From CBDCWA01 sp046048295 (lineage in GTDB: Bacteria > Pseudomonadota > Alphaproteobacteria > Rhizobiales > Hyphomicrobiaceae), in contig JBJOGJ010000026.1 of NCBI GenBank assembly GCA_046048295.1, forward strand, positions 1-25,699: a DNA stretch of 25,699 nucleotides, given 5' to 3'. The translations under genes and the position numbers were made by a program. The notes under the pieces were generated by a model. It was not told where the DNA came from. It did not search any database and worked only from the letters and a program-made list of their open reading frames with translations. This document shows positions 1-7,589 of this stretch, piece by piece; position 1 is the stretch's first letter, and every line of letters starts with the position of its first letter.

Positions 1-215
1 AGCGTGGCAGTCCAGCGTTCGTAGTAGTTCAGCCGTTCGTATGCGTCGTGGCCGAGCTGCTCGACGGCGCGTCGGTTCTCGTGGCTGACCACGATGCCTT
101 TTGCGCCGATCACGCCTCTGAGTGCGTCGATCTGCTTTTCCCAGAAGTTCATTGGATGCTCGCCAGGATCGACTGGGCCGTCTGAGAGCCCGCCGACATC
201 GTGGGGACCGCGCAT
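1..215 (-). CDS. Nitrile hydratase beta-subunit family protein (N-terminal part, cut by window edge)
   Basis: The first 71 codons of a gene that runs off the left edge. The product opens with RGPHDVGG, the hallmark start of nitrile hydratase and thiocyanate hydrolase beta subunits, followed by a helical stretch with FWEKQIDALRG (about residues 24-34) and LNYYERWTATL near the edge, matching the N-terminal helical domain of this family. Family members pair with a metal-binding alpha subunit that hydrates nitriles to amides or thiocyanate to carbonyl sulfide. The ATG at 213-215 is preferred because GGAGGA lies 5 bases upstream; an in-frame ATG at 243-245 lacks such a site. A possible promoter (TTGCGA, 16 bases, CACAAT) lies at 262-289 on this strand. 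The alpha subunit and the SH3-like C-terminal domain would lie outside, so a catalytic beta subunit, a thiocyanate hydrolase subunit and an accessory homologue cannot be separated. Confidence 0.75.
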   Translation of the reverse strand, partial: MRGPHDVGGLSDGPVDPGEHPMNFWEKQIDALRGVIGAKGIVVSHENRRAVEQLGHDAYERLNYYERWTAT

Positions 216-410
216 GTGTTCCTCCGGTTTCTCGATTTGCCTCATGCCAAAGCGTCGGCGTATTGTGGCACACGGGGCGGGGATCGCAAGCGCCCCGCAG
301 CGCACGAACGAACCCCGGACATTCGGCCAGGCGAGATCAGGTGGAACACCGCTGCACGGGAGCAGCGCCTGCTTCCGTGCGCCGCAAGCATGAACCGTGA
401 AGAGGTAGGA

Positions 411-1010
411 ATGGATGCCAGACGAGATGAGCCCGCTGCAGCCGCCACGGGTGAGAATTCGGTCCCGTTTGTTTCGCTGTTCGATATCTTCAAGCTGTTC
501 CTGATGATCGGCGCGCTAAGTTTCGGTGGCGGCCTGATCGCGTGGGTCTACCGCGAGGTTGTCGAAAAGCGGAAGTGGCTTACCGAGCAGGACTTTCTTG
601 GCGGGCTTACGCTGTCGCAGGTGCTGCCGGGCATCAACATGGCCAACATCTCGGTCTACATCGGCCAGCGGCTGCGCGGGGTCAAGGGCTCCCTCGTGGC
701 CGTTTTCGGGCTCATCCTGATCCCATTCTTCTTCATCCTCGCGCTCCTGCAGGTCTACCACCAGCTCATCGTGATCCCCGGCGTTCAGCACTACCTTGAC
801 GGCATGGCCGTGACGGCGGTCGGCCTCTTCATGTCGGTCGGCGTCAAGTCGGCGCGCAAGGTCGTGACATCGATCGCGCCGGCAGTTTTCATCTTGATCA
901 TCGTCGTGACGGTCGGCTTCTGGCGCTGGCCGCTGCTGCCTGTTGCGCTGGCGCTCGCGCCCATCTCCGTCGCCATCACCTACTACAAGCTGAGGAACCG
1001 CCATGCGTGA
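411..1010 (+). CDS. Chromate transporter family protein, N-terminal-type half
   Basis: Integral membrane protein of 199 residues, half the size of a full ChrA. It carries the family signature LSFGGG (about residues 40-45), then a stretch around WLTEQDFLGGLTLSQVLPG matching the conserved ChrA region after the first helix, and further hydrophobic segments near residues 100-120, 135-150 and 160-190. ChrA-family proteins export chromate or other oxyanions. Short forms are encoded as tandem pairs that form the transporter together, and the next gene supplies the second half with an 8-base overlap, suggesting coupled translation. The usual PGP signature reads LPGIN here. The ATG at 411 follows the Shine-Dalgarno-like AGAGGTAGGA directly upstream; longer in-frame starts give a non-hydrophobic, unconserved extension. 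The family is clear, the substrate is not: no chromate-resistance regulator is nearby. Confidence 0.88.
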   Translation: MDARRDEPAAAATGENSVPFVSLFDIFKLFLMIGALSFGGGLIAWVYREVVEKRKWLTEQDFLGGLTLSQVLPGINMANISVYIGQRLRGVKGSLVAVFGLILIPFFFILALLQVYHQLIVIPGVQHYLDGMAVTAVGLFMSVGVKSARKVVTSIAPAVFILIIVVTVGFWRWPLLPVALALAPISVAITYYKLRNRHA

Positions 1011-1557
1011 TTGGGACAGCGAAACGCTTCTGACGCTGATCGGCATCTTCGCGCCATTGTCGCTCGTCGCGATCGGCGGCGGCGGGGCGATCCTGGCCCC
1101 TATGGCGCACGAGGCGGTGAACGTGAACCAGTGGTTCAGCCAACGCCAGTTCATCGACTATTTCGCCATCAGCCGGGCCGCGCCGGGTCCCGGCGCGATG
1201 GTCGTGGCGCTGGTCGGCTGGCACGTCGCCTGGTGGCCTGGCGCGTTCGTCTCCGTGGTCGCGATGTTCCTGCCGTCGTCGATCCTCTGCTTCTACATAG
1301 CGAAGGTCTGGAACAACATCCGCGGCTCCGAAATCCACAAGGCGCTCGAGGTCGGCCTTGCCCCGATCGGCATCGGCTTCATGGCTGCAGGCGCGGTGGC
1401 GATCATGCGGGCATCGGACACCGGACCCGTCGGCTGGCTGCTGGCCATCGGTTCGACGGCGCTCCTCGTCTGGCGAAGCAGTTTTCATCCGCTGGCCGTG
1501 ATCGCTGTCGGCGGCTTCCTCCTCCTTGCCATCCGCGGCTGGATGGGGATCGGGTGA
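1003..1557 (+). CDS. Chromate transporter family protein, C-terminal-type half
   Basis: Membrane protein of 184 residues and partner of the preceding half. It has the family glycine motif (LVAIGGGGAI, about residues 21-30), the stretch NQWFSQRQFIDYFAISRAAPGPGAM with an intact PGP motif near residue 63, and hydrophobic segments through to GGFLLLAIRGWMG at the end. Its start overlaps the upstream stop by 8 bases, so the two probably form one translational unit and a hetero-oligomeric transporter in the inner membrane. In short-chain chromate transporters both halves are needed for function and are thought to insert in opposite orientations; that is family knowledge, not visible here. Two bases after its stop a promoter-like sequence begins ahead of panB, so the pair is likely a separate operon. 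Confidence 0.88.
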   Translation: MRDWDSETLLTLIGIFAPLSLVAIGGGGAILAPMAHEAVNVNQWFSQRQFIDYFAISRAAPGPGAMVVALVGWHVAWWPGAFVSVVAMFLPSSILCFYIAKVWNNIRGSEIHKALEVGLAPIGIGFMAAGAVAIMRASDTGPVGWLLAIGSTALLVWRSSFHPLAVIAVGGFLLLAIRGWMGIG

Positions 1558-1559
1558 GG

Positions 1560-1588
1560 TTGGCAATCCTGGACAGCCGGCCTAAATT
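1560..1588 (+). promoter_or_regulatory. Sigma-70-type promoter candidate for panB
   Basis: TTGGCA (1560-1565) and TAAATT (1583-1588) are separated by exactly 17 bases in the 67-base gap between the transporter pair and panB. The -35 box matches TTGACA at 5 of 6 positions and the -10 box matches TATAAT at 4 of 6. Transcription would start about 30 bases before the panB ATG. Judged by eye only. Confidence 0.5.
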
Positions 1589-1624
1589 GCGGGCTGGCAA
1601 CGGCTTTTCCTCGAGGAGGTCCCG

Positions 1625-2476
1625 ATGTCGGTGCAGGCACCGAAAAAGCGGCTGATGGCGCCGGATATCGCGGCAATGAAGGGCGTCAAACCCATCGTGT
1701 CGCTTACGGCCTATCATGCGCATACGGCGGCACTCGCCGACAAGTACTGCGATTTCCTGCTGGTGGGCGACAGCCTTGGCATGGTGATGCACGGCTTCGA
1801 GACGACGGTACCCGTGCCGCTCGAGTTGATGATCATGCATGGCCGCGCCGTGGTCAGGGGCGCCAAGCAGGCGCTGATTGTCGTCGACATGCCGTTCGGA
1901 TCCTATGAGGAAAGCCCGTCAGTAGCGTTCAGGAACGCAGCGCGCGTGCTTAAGGAGACCGATTGCGGTGCCGTCAAGCTGGAAGGCGGGCGGCGGATGG
2001 CGGAGACGATCCGCTACCTGGTCGAGCGCGGCGTGCCGGTGATGGCACATATCGGGCTGACGCCGCAGTCGGTGAACGTCCTCGGCGGCTTCAAGGCGCA
2101 AGGGCGCACCAAGGATCAATGGGCGCTGATCGAGGAGGATGCGCGCCAGGTGGCGGAGGCAGGCGCCTTTGCCGTCGTCGTCGAGGCAGTGGCCGAGCCG
2201 CTTGCCGAGCGGATCACGAAGGCGGTGCCGATCCCGACCATCGGCATCGGCGCCTCGGCCGCCTGTGACGGGCAGATTCTCGTCATGGAGGACATGCTCG
2301 GCCTGTCGCCCAGGGTGCCGAAGTTCGTCAAGATGTTCGGCGAGGTCGGAAAGGCGATCGAGGGTGCCATCGCGGCCTACGCTGAAGAAGTACGCCAGCG
2401 CCAGTTCCCGGCCCAGCAGCACACCTATGCCATGGCGGACGAGAAGCCGCCCGGCGCTGCCGGGAAGAAGAAGTAG
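1625..2476 (+). CDS. panB: 3-methyl-2-oxobutanoate hydroxymethyltransferase
   Basis: Cytoplasmic enzyme of 283 residues, slightly longer than the E. coli form. It transfers a hydroxymethyl group from 5,10-methylenetetrahydrofolate to 2-oxoisovalerate, giving ketopantoate, the first committed step of pantothenate and coenzyme A synthesis. Visible family motifs are LLVGDSLGMV (D49), VVDMPFGSYE (D88), AVKLEGG (E120), HIGLTPQSV and VEAVAEPLA (E187), corresponding to the magnesium, substrate and catalytic positions. The typical GGYK-QGR motif reads GGFKAQGR. The C-terminal 20 or so residues are a Lys- and Gly-rich tail with no known role. A strong GAGGAGGT ribosome site precedes the ATG. panC, often adjacent, is absent; the genes that follow are the envelope pair yfgM-bamB. 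Confidence 0.96.
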   Translation: MSVQAPKKRLMAPDIAAMKGVKPIVSLTAYHAHTAALADKYCDFLLVGDSLGMVMHGFETTVPVPLELMIMHGRAVVRGAKQALIVVDMPFGSYEESPSVAFRNAARVLKETDCGAVKLEGGRRMAETIRYLVERGVPVMAHIGLTPQSVNVLGGFKAQGRTKDQWALIEEDARQVAEAGAFAVVVEAVAEPLAERITKAVPIPTIGIGASAACDGQILVMEDMLGLSPRVPKFVKMFGEVGKAIEGAIAAYAEEVRQRQFPAQQHTYAMADEKPPGAAGKKK

Positions 2477-2581
2477 CGCTTGAGCGGCTGCTGTTTGCGC
2501 ATTTCGCCGCCTGTTGTATGACTGGCCGGCCGGCAGAGCGCCTGCAATTCGAATTTCTCGAACCTGGAGTCCTCATCACGC

Positions 2582-3334
2582 ATGTCCAACGAAGGTGATC
2601 AACTCATCCGCGAAGTGCAGGAGGAACTCAGGCGCGAGCAGCTGGCCAGGCTATGGCAGCGCTACGGCACCTGGGTGCTCGGCGCGGCGGCGGCCATCGT
2701 GATCGGCGTAGGCGGCTACAAGATCTGGGAGGCACAGACCCTGGCTGCGGCGCAGTCGGCCGGCGCCAGGTTCGAGAGTGCGCTCAACCTCTATGAGCAA
2801 AACAAGGCGAAGGAAGCGGATGCGCTTCTGCAGCAGCTCGCGGGCGAGGGCCATCAGGGGTACGAAACATTGGCGCGGCTCAGGCTCGCGGGGCAGGCCG
2901 CTGAGAGCAAGAGGCCCGGCGATGCCGTGGCACTCTACGAGCAGGTCGCCAGGGATACCGGCGCCGACGAGTTGTTCCGGGAGTTCGCGGTATTGCGTAT
3001 CGCAGCGTTGAAACTCGGCGAAGAAACCTGGACCGAGACCAAGAATCGCCTCACCGAGGTTGCGAAGGCTGGCAAACCGTGGAGTGCGGCTGCGCGTGAA
3101 TTGATCGGGTTGGCTGCCTTCAAGGCGGGTAAATATCAGGAAGCCCGCCAAGCTTTGGCCGAATTGGTAGGCGATTCCAAGGTGCCGCCCTCCATCTCCC
3201 AGAGGGCGCAGATCATGCTTGCCATGATTGCGGCCAATGAGTCAGGTGTTGCGGGTGCACCCGGGCCTGGGTCGGGCAAGGGGGGGGACGCGGGCAATGG
3301 CGCGAAAGCCGGAGCTTCCGGAAAGAAAAACTGA
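2582..3334 (+). CDS. YfgM-like membrane-anchored tetratricopeptide protein
   Basis: 250 residues with a short cytoplasmic start, one transmembrane helix (about residues 29-47, rich in Gly, Ala and Ile), and a long periplasmic part of helical repeats with alanine/leucine-rich pairs (about 55-215). The topology and the position just before a BamB-like gene match E. coli YfgM, an ancillary subunit of the SecYEG translocon that works with the chaperone PpiD. The last 30 residues are a low-complexity Gly, Ala and Lys tail. The stop is 7 bases before the bamB start, so the two are almost certainly co-transcribed. Repeat boundaries are not sharp by eye, so the TPR call rests on pattern and gene neighbourhood. 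The translocon role is inferred from the family. Confidence 0.82.
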   Translation: MSNEGDQLIREVQEELRREQLARLWQRYGTWVLGAAAAIVIGVGGYKIWEAQTLAAAQSAGARFESALNLYEQNKAKEADALLQQLAGEGHQGYETLARLRLAGQAAESKRPGDAVALYEQVARDTGADELFREFAVLRIAALKLGEETWTETKNRLTEVAKAGKPWSAAARELIGLAAFKAGKYQEARQALAELVGDSKVPPSISQRAQIMLAMIAANESGVAGAPGPGSGKGGDAGNGAKAGASGKKN

Positions 3335-3341
3335 GGGTCTG

Positions 3342-4691
3342 ATGGGGAATAGGTCGAGCCTGCAGTCCATTCGCGGAACCTGTGTCGTCGCCGTTTCCGC
3401 GTGTCTCGTCCTCAGCGGCTGTGCCGACAGCATGCCGACGATCCCGAAATTTTCCTCTCTCAATCCGTTCGCGACAAAGGAAGTCCCGCTCGCCGGCAAG
3501 CGCGTCGCCATTCTCGAGGAGTCGAGCAAGCTGCAGGCCGATCTCGCACCGGCCAACCAGCCGGTGACGCTGCCGCCGCAGCAGGCCAATACGGACTGGA
3601 CGCAGCCGGGTGGTAACGCCACCAATGCGCCGGGCCATCTGGCGCTGGGCGCCGGCCTGAAACGCGCCTGGTCGGCCGACGCCGGTGACGGCACGAGTTC
3701 GCGTGGCCGGCTGACCGCCAGCCCGATCACCTACAATGGGCGCGTCTATACGCTGGACATCTCTTCACGCGTATCTGCGTACTCCATGAGTGGCGGTGCA
3801 GCGGCGTGGCGCGTCAAGCTCGCACCGGAGAACGAGCACGGCTACGAGGGCTTCGGCGGTGGCATCGCCGCGGATGGCGGCAGACTTTACGTTGCGACCG
3901 GGTTCGGCAGCGTCTACGCGCTCGACCCGAACACGGGCAAGCAGATCTGGCAGAAGAAGATCGGCGAGCCTGTGCGTGCTTCTGTCACGGCGGTTGCTGA
4001 CCGCGTCTATGTCCCGACCACCGGAGGGCGGCTTGTCGCTCTGTCAGGCGTCGATGGCAACGAGCTTTGGCAATACCGCGGCCTTCCCGAGGAAACGAGC
4101 ATCAGCTCCAATCCGAGCCCGGCAGTCTCGGGTGACGTTGTCGTGGTGCCCTATGCCTCTGGTGAGTTGGTGGCGCTCAACGCCTCCAGCGGTCAGCCGC
4201 TGTGGGTGGAAGCGCTTTCCCGCACCCGCACGAGTTCGGCAATGGGCACCCTCAATAACGTTGCTCGTCCGGCCATCGCCGACGGCATCGTCTATGCCGT
4301 GGGCAACAGCGGCCGCATCATCGCAGTCCGCCTGCAGTCCGGTGAGCGGCTCTGGTCGGCCGACGTCTCAGGCAACCAGATGCCTTGGGTGGCTGGAAAC
4401 AACCTTTTCGTGGTCGATACCGGCGGCCAGCTCCTGGCGCTCGATCGGCAAAGCGGACAGGTGCTGTGGACGACAAAACTCAAGGGCTCGAATACCTGGT
4501 CCGGTCCTGTGTTGGCGGGTGGCGCCCTGTGGGTCGTCTCGAGTACCGGCGATCTCGTGAGCGTGGATGCCTCCGTCGGTAAGACCATCGGATCGACCAA
4601 GATTGGCTCGGCGGCCTACATTGCGCCCATCGTGGCTCAGGGACGGGTTTTCGTGCTCGCCGATAACGCCAACCTGGTTGCGCTCAACTGA
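3342..4691 (+). CDS. bamB: BamB-like PQQ-type beta-propeller lipoprotein
   Basis: 449 residues starting with a lipoprotein signal peptide: hydrophobic stretch, then lipobox LSGC with the lipidated cysteine at residue 27. From about residue 90 to the end are repeated beta-propeller blades of the type ALDPNTGKQIWQ, VALSGVDGNELWQ and LALDRQSGQVLW, the quinoprotein-type repeat of BamB. BamB is the outer-membrane assembly scaffold that helps BamA insert beta-barrel proteins; family members lack the PQQ cofactor. The ATG at 3342 is chosen because it sits 7 bases after the yfgM-like stop with GAGG upstream and gives a proper signal peptide; longer starts lie inside the previous gene. The coding end overlaps the convergent truA by 8 bases. 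In E. coli der follows directly, but here it lies at 11987. Confidence 0.9.
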   Translation: MGNRSSLQSIRGTCVVAVSACLVLSGCADSMPTIPKFSSLNPFATKEVPLAGKRVAILEESSKLQADLAPANQPVTLPPQQANTDWTQPGGNATNAPGHLALGAGLKRAWSADAGDGTSSRGRLTASPITYNGRVYTLDISSRVSAYSMSGGAAAWRVKLAPENEHGYEGFGGGIAADGGRLYVATGFGSVYALDPNTGKQIWQKKIGEPVRASVTAVADRVYVPTTGGRLVALSGVDGNELWQYRGLPEETSISSNPSPAVSGDVVVVPYASGELVALNASSGQPLWVEALSRTRTSSAMGTLNNVARPAIADGIVYAVGNSGRIIAVRLQSGERLWSADVSGNQMPWVAGNNLFVVDTGGQLLALDRQSGQVLWTTKLKGSNTWSGPVLAGGALWVVSSTGDLVSVDASVGKTIGSTKIGSAAYIAPIVAQGRVFVLADNANLVALN

Positions 4692-5445
4692 GCTCCATTT
4701 GGGCTTCGGCATAGTCCACTTGCACCAGATAGAGCCCTTCTGCCGGAGCGACGGTACCGCAGCGGGTACGATCTGCGGCTTTCAAGGCCGACTGCAGATC
4801 CCTGGGCGACCATTTTCCCTCACCGACGAGTTTCAGGCTGCCGACCATCGACCTCACCTGATGGTGGAGGAACGACCGCGCCGACGCCGATATGACGATC
4901 AGGTCGTCCTGCGTCTCGACATCGAACTGGTCGAGCGTTCTGACGGGAGAGTTCGCCTGGCATGCGGCAGCGCGAAAGGTCGTGAAGTCGTGCCGCCCGA
5001 TGAGGATCTTCGCGGCCTCCCGCATGGCGTTGCCATCCAGCGGCGCCCGGACCCACCATACCCGGTTGCGCTCGACGGCCGGTGGCCCGCGGCGGCAGAG
5101 TATGCGGTACCTGTAGTGTCTGGCGGTGGCTGAGAACCTGGCGTCGAATTCCCACGCCGCACGTTGGCAGTCGAGCACGCTGATGGCGTTGGGGCGAAGG
5201 TGTGCATTGGTCGCCTCGCGTATCCTGAACGGCTCCCAGTCGCGTTCGAGATCGAAGTGTGCGACTTGGCCCGTCGCATGCACCCCGGCGTCGGTGCGCC
5301 CGGCACCGCGCACCTGCACAGTCTCGCCGGAAAAGGCGTGGATCGCGCGCTGCAACTCGCCTTGCACGGAAACGCCCGCTGCCTGCTGTTGCCAGCCGAC
5401 AAAGGGCGTGCCGTCATATTCTATGGTGATGCGGTAGCGGGGCAT
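4684..5445 (-). CDS. truA: tRNA pseudouridine(38-40) synthase
   Basis: Cytoplasmic tRNA-modifying enzyme of 253 residues, normal length for the family. It isomerises uridines 38-40 in the anticodon stem-loop of many tRNAs. The catalytic aspartate is D52 within GAGRTDAGVHA. Other signatures are the N-terminal YDGTPFVGWQ, the RHYRYRI strand, RHDFTTFRA and SFLHHQVRSMVG. The 3' end overlaps the convergent bamB by 8 bases, so no separate terminator fits between them. In many Hyphomicrobiales truA follows def-fmt directly; here a Gly/His-rich secreted-protein gene is wedged between fmt and truA. A 49-base gap separates it from that upstream gene. Confidence 0.96.
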   Translation of the reverse strand: MPRYRITIEYDGTPFVGWQQQAAGVSVQGELQRAIHAFSGETVQVRGAGRTDAGVHATGQVAHFDLERDWEPFRIREATNAHLRPNAISVLDCQRAAWEFDARFSATARHYRYRILCRRGPPAVERNRVWWVRAPLDGNAMREAAKILIGRHDFTTFRAAACQANSPVRTLDQFDVETQDDLIVISASARSFLHHQVRSMVGSLKLVGEGKWSPRDLQSALKAADRTRCGTVAPAEGLYLVQVDYAEAQMELS

Positions 5446-5494
5446 GCGCGGACATTATCGCCGTTCGCCGGTCTGATCCACGCCTGCTCTCGGA

Positions 5495-5947
5495 TCAGCG
5501 AACGAATCCGCCGCCGCCGCGTCCGCCATGGCCACCACCGCGTCCGCCGTGACCACCGCCAGCGTGGCCCGGCCTGTAGGCGCCGGTCTTGTTGCTGCGG
5601 GCGCCACCGTGCCGGCGCGCACCGCCGTCGAAGAAGCTGCCGCCATAGTGTGCGCCATCACCGCTCGGAGCGTCGCCATGGTTGTAGTTGTGATTGTAGT
5701 TGTTGCTCGTCTTGTTGACTTCGGACAGGCTCAGAGACAGTGGCGTCCGGTTGTCGGGATTGATGATGACGTACTTCTGAGGCGGTAGCGGCCGGAAGAC
5801 GCGTACGCCGGCCTCGAGTGTCACGGTCGCCCCGTAGAACGGGCGGGGCTCGATGCGGACGGTCTGGGCGTCACCGGCAATGGCGGCAGATGCGCCCGCC
5901 GAAAAGGCCGCGAGCGTGGCTATGGCAAGGATATGGGTACGCGACAT
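5495..5947 (-). CDS. Secreted Gly/His-rich protein of unknown function
   Basis: 150 residues. Residues 1-25 form a Sec-type signal peptide with an Ala-rich end, so the product is exported. A short folded-looking part (about 28-75) contains FYGATVTLEAGVRVFRPLPP. An Asn/His/Tyr-rich run follows at 82-90 (NNYNHNYNH), and the C-terminus (about 128-148) has tandem GGHGGRG units. I do not recognise a named family. Histidine clusters could bind metal ions, but that is a guess from composition. The gene has a GGGGAGA ribosome site and a promoter-like upstream region, and lies between fmt and truA in the same direction. The repeat-rich end is prone to slippage or assembly error, so the exact C-terminus should be treated with care. 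Confidence 0.72.
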   Translation of the reverse strand: MSRTHILAIATLAAFSAGASAAIAGDAQTVRIEPRPFYGATVTLEAGVRVFRPLPPQKYVIINPDNRTPLSLSLSEVNKTSNNYNHNYNHGDAPSGDGAHYGGSFFDGGARRHGGARSNKTGAYRPGHAGGGHGGRGGGHGGRGGGGFVR

Positions 5948-5984
5948 GGGTACTCTCCCCGATACGAAAGGTTCGACTGGCAGG

Positions 5985-6013
5985 AGTGTAGCGCCCGCAC
6001 GTTATTCGCCGAA
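5985..6013 (-). promoter_or_regulatory. Promoter candidate for the Gly/His-rich protein gene
   Basis: On the minus strand TTCGGC (6008-6013) and TACACT (5985-5990) are 17 bases apart, placing a start site about 30 bases before the ATG at 5947. The stretch farther upstream (about 6025-6060) is markedly AT-rich for this window and holds two TTAATT copies 13 bases apart, which could act as an upstream element or belong to the fmt 3' end. The -35 match is weak. Confidence 0.33.
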
Positions 6014-6064
6014 GCGTTTCGACGGCATTGCTTAATTTATTGAGTTAATTGAAAAATGGGCTCT

Positions 6065-7006
6065 TCAACTGAGCACGGTCCCGACAGGCAGTGCAAAGCC
6101 TCGCAAGAGCTCCGGGGCGGTCATGGGCTTCTTGCCGGCGCGCTGGAGTTCGATGAGCCGGATGCAGCCGCCAGCGCACGCGACGGTTAGGCGGTCGTCG
6201 AGCACGGTGCCGGGGGCTGCTGTCCCCGCGCCGTCTTCGGCGCGGGCCGAGCGAAGTACCTTTATGCGTTCGCTCTTGCCATTATGCGTGACCGCGAACC
6301 ACGCACCGGGGAAGGGGGAGAGGCCGCGGATGAGGTTGTGGACCTCGGCGGCTGGCCGCGTGAAATCGATGTGCGCCTCGGCCTTCTCGATCTTGCGGGC
6401 GTAGGTGACGCCGGTCTCCTGCTGCGGCGCAAACATCAGTGTGCCCCGCTCAAGAGCGGCGAGTGCGCGCACCATCAGCGGTCCTCCGATTTCCGACAGC
6501 TGGTCGTGCAACTCGCCGGCGGTCGTGTCGGCGCCGATCATGACATGTTCGGCAAGAGCAACCGGCCCAGTGTCGAGGCCTGCTTCCATCTGCATCACCA
6601 TCACTGCCGTTTCGGTGTCGCCAGCCATTATCGCGCGCTGGATCGGTGCTGCGCCGCGCCAGCGCGGAAGTGCGGACGCATGAAGGTTGAGGCAGCCGTG
6701 GCGGGTACCCTCGAGGATCGGCACCGGGAGAATGAGACCATAGGCGACGATCACGCCGACGTCGGCCTGGTGCGCCCGGAACTGCGCGATAGCCTCTTCG
6801 GACCTAAGGGACTTCGGCGTAAGCACTGGAATGCCGGCCTCGTCGGCAAAGCGATGTACGGGCGACTTCGTCTCGGCCATGCCGCGCCCGGCCGGTCGCG
6901 GTGGCTGGGCGTAGACCGCGACGACGTCGTGGCCAGCTGCGGTGATCTCGGCGAGGGTCGGCACGGAAAAAGCCGGCGTGCCCATGAAGACGATCCTGAG
7001 TGTCAT
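6065..7006 (-). CDS. fmt: Methionyl-tRNA formyltransferase
   Basis: 313 residues, the usual length. It formylates initiator Met-tRNA with 10-formyltetrahydrofolate so that translation can start. The catalytic trio is visible as N107 and H109 in CLNLHASALP and D145 in EAGLDTGPV. The formyl-folate loop appears as ALPRWRGAAPI, and the N-terminus RIVFMGTPAFSVPTL is typical. The C-terminal OB-like domain that binds tRNA covers about residues 205-313. The start is 33 bases after the def stop, so def and fmt are co-transcribed. The two act at opposite ends of the same cycle, Fmt adding the formyl group and Def removing it from nascent proteins. Confidence 0.97.
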   Translation of the reverse strand: MTLRIVFMGTPAFSVPTLAEITAAGHDVVAVYAQPPRPAGRGMAETKSPVHRFADEAGIPVLTPKSLRSEEAIAQFRAHQADVGVIVAYGLILPVPILEGTRHGCLNLHASALPRWRGAAPIQRAIMAGDTETAVMVMQMEAGLDTGPVALAEHVMIGADTTAGELHDQLSEIGGPLMVRALAALERGTLMFAPQQETGVTYARKIEKAEAHIDFTRPAAEVHNLIRGLSPFPGAWFAVTHNGKSERIKVLRSARAEDGAGTAAPGTVLDDRLTVACAGGCIRLIELQRAGKKPMTAPELLRGFALPVGTVLS

Positions 7007-7039
7007 GGGCGGGCTCCGTGGTCGCTCGGAACAGGCTGC

Positions 7040-7558
7040 TTAGGCGAGCGCCGTCCGTGCCTGCTTCTTGAAGCGACGCACGATGATGTCGCGCTTCAGG
7101 CGGGAGAGGAAGTCGATGATGAGACGTCCGTTGAGGTGGTCGATCTCGTGCTGGAGCGCGGTGGCGAGCAGACCGTCTGCCTCGATCTCTTGCGGCTCGC
7201 CCTTGCGGTCTAGGTAGCCGACGCGGATGCGGGATGGCCGCTCTATGTCGACGAGCACGTCTGGCAGCGACAGGCAACCCTCCTCGTATGGCCGCGTCTC
7301 GTCGCTGAGCCAGAGGATCTCCGGATTGGCCATGCAGATCGGGCTCGGCTGACCGTCTTCCTTGTTGGCGACGTCCACCACGAGGACACGGCGTGGGACG
7401 GCCACCTGCACGGCAGCGAGCCCAATGCCCGGGGCGTCGTACATAGTCTCAAGCATGTCGTCCATCAGCTGGCGCAACTCATCGTCGAAGCGCTCTACAG
7501 GCGCCGATTGCTGGCGGAGCAGCGGGTCCGGGAGGGTTATGATTTCGCGTTTGGCCAT
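7040..7558 (-). CDS. def: Peptide deformylase
   Basis: 172 residues. Removes the N-formyl group from nascent proteins at the ribosome. All three metal-site motifs are intact: GIGLAAVQ (44-51), EGCLS (93-97, with C95 as metal ligand) and HEIDH (137-141, with H137 and H141 as ligands and E138 catalytic). The family-typical start MAKREIITLPDPLLR fixes the ATG at 7556-7558; a longer frame exists upstream but would run into the MATE gene. No good Shine-Dalgarno sequence is visible upstream, so translation may depend partly on the preceding gene. The C-terminal extension LKRDIIVRRFKKQAR is usual in alphaproteobacteria. Gap to the upstream MATE stop is 31 bases. Confidence 0.97.
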   Translation of the reverse strand: MAKREIITLPDPLLRQQSAPVERFDDELRQLMDDMLETMYDAPGIGLAAVQVAVPRRVLVVDVANKEDGQPSPICMANPEILWLSDETRPYEEGCLSLPDVLVDIERPSRIRVGYLDRKGEPQEIEADGLLATALQHEIDHLNGRLIIDFLSRLKRDIIVRRFKKQARTALA

Positions 7559-7589
7559 GAAAATGAAATAGGTGAGCCGCGTTGACAGG

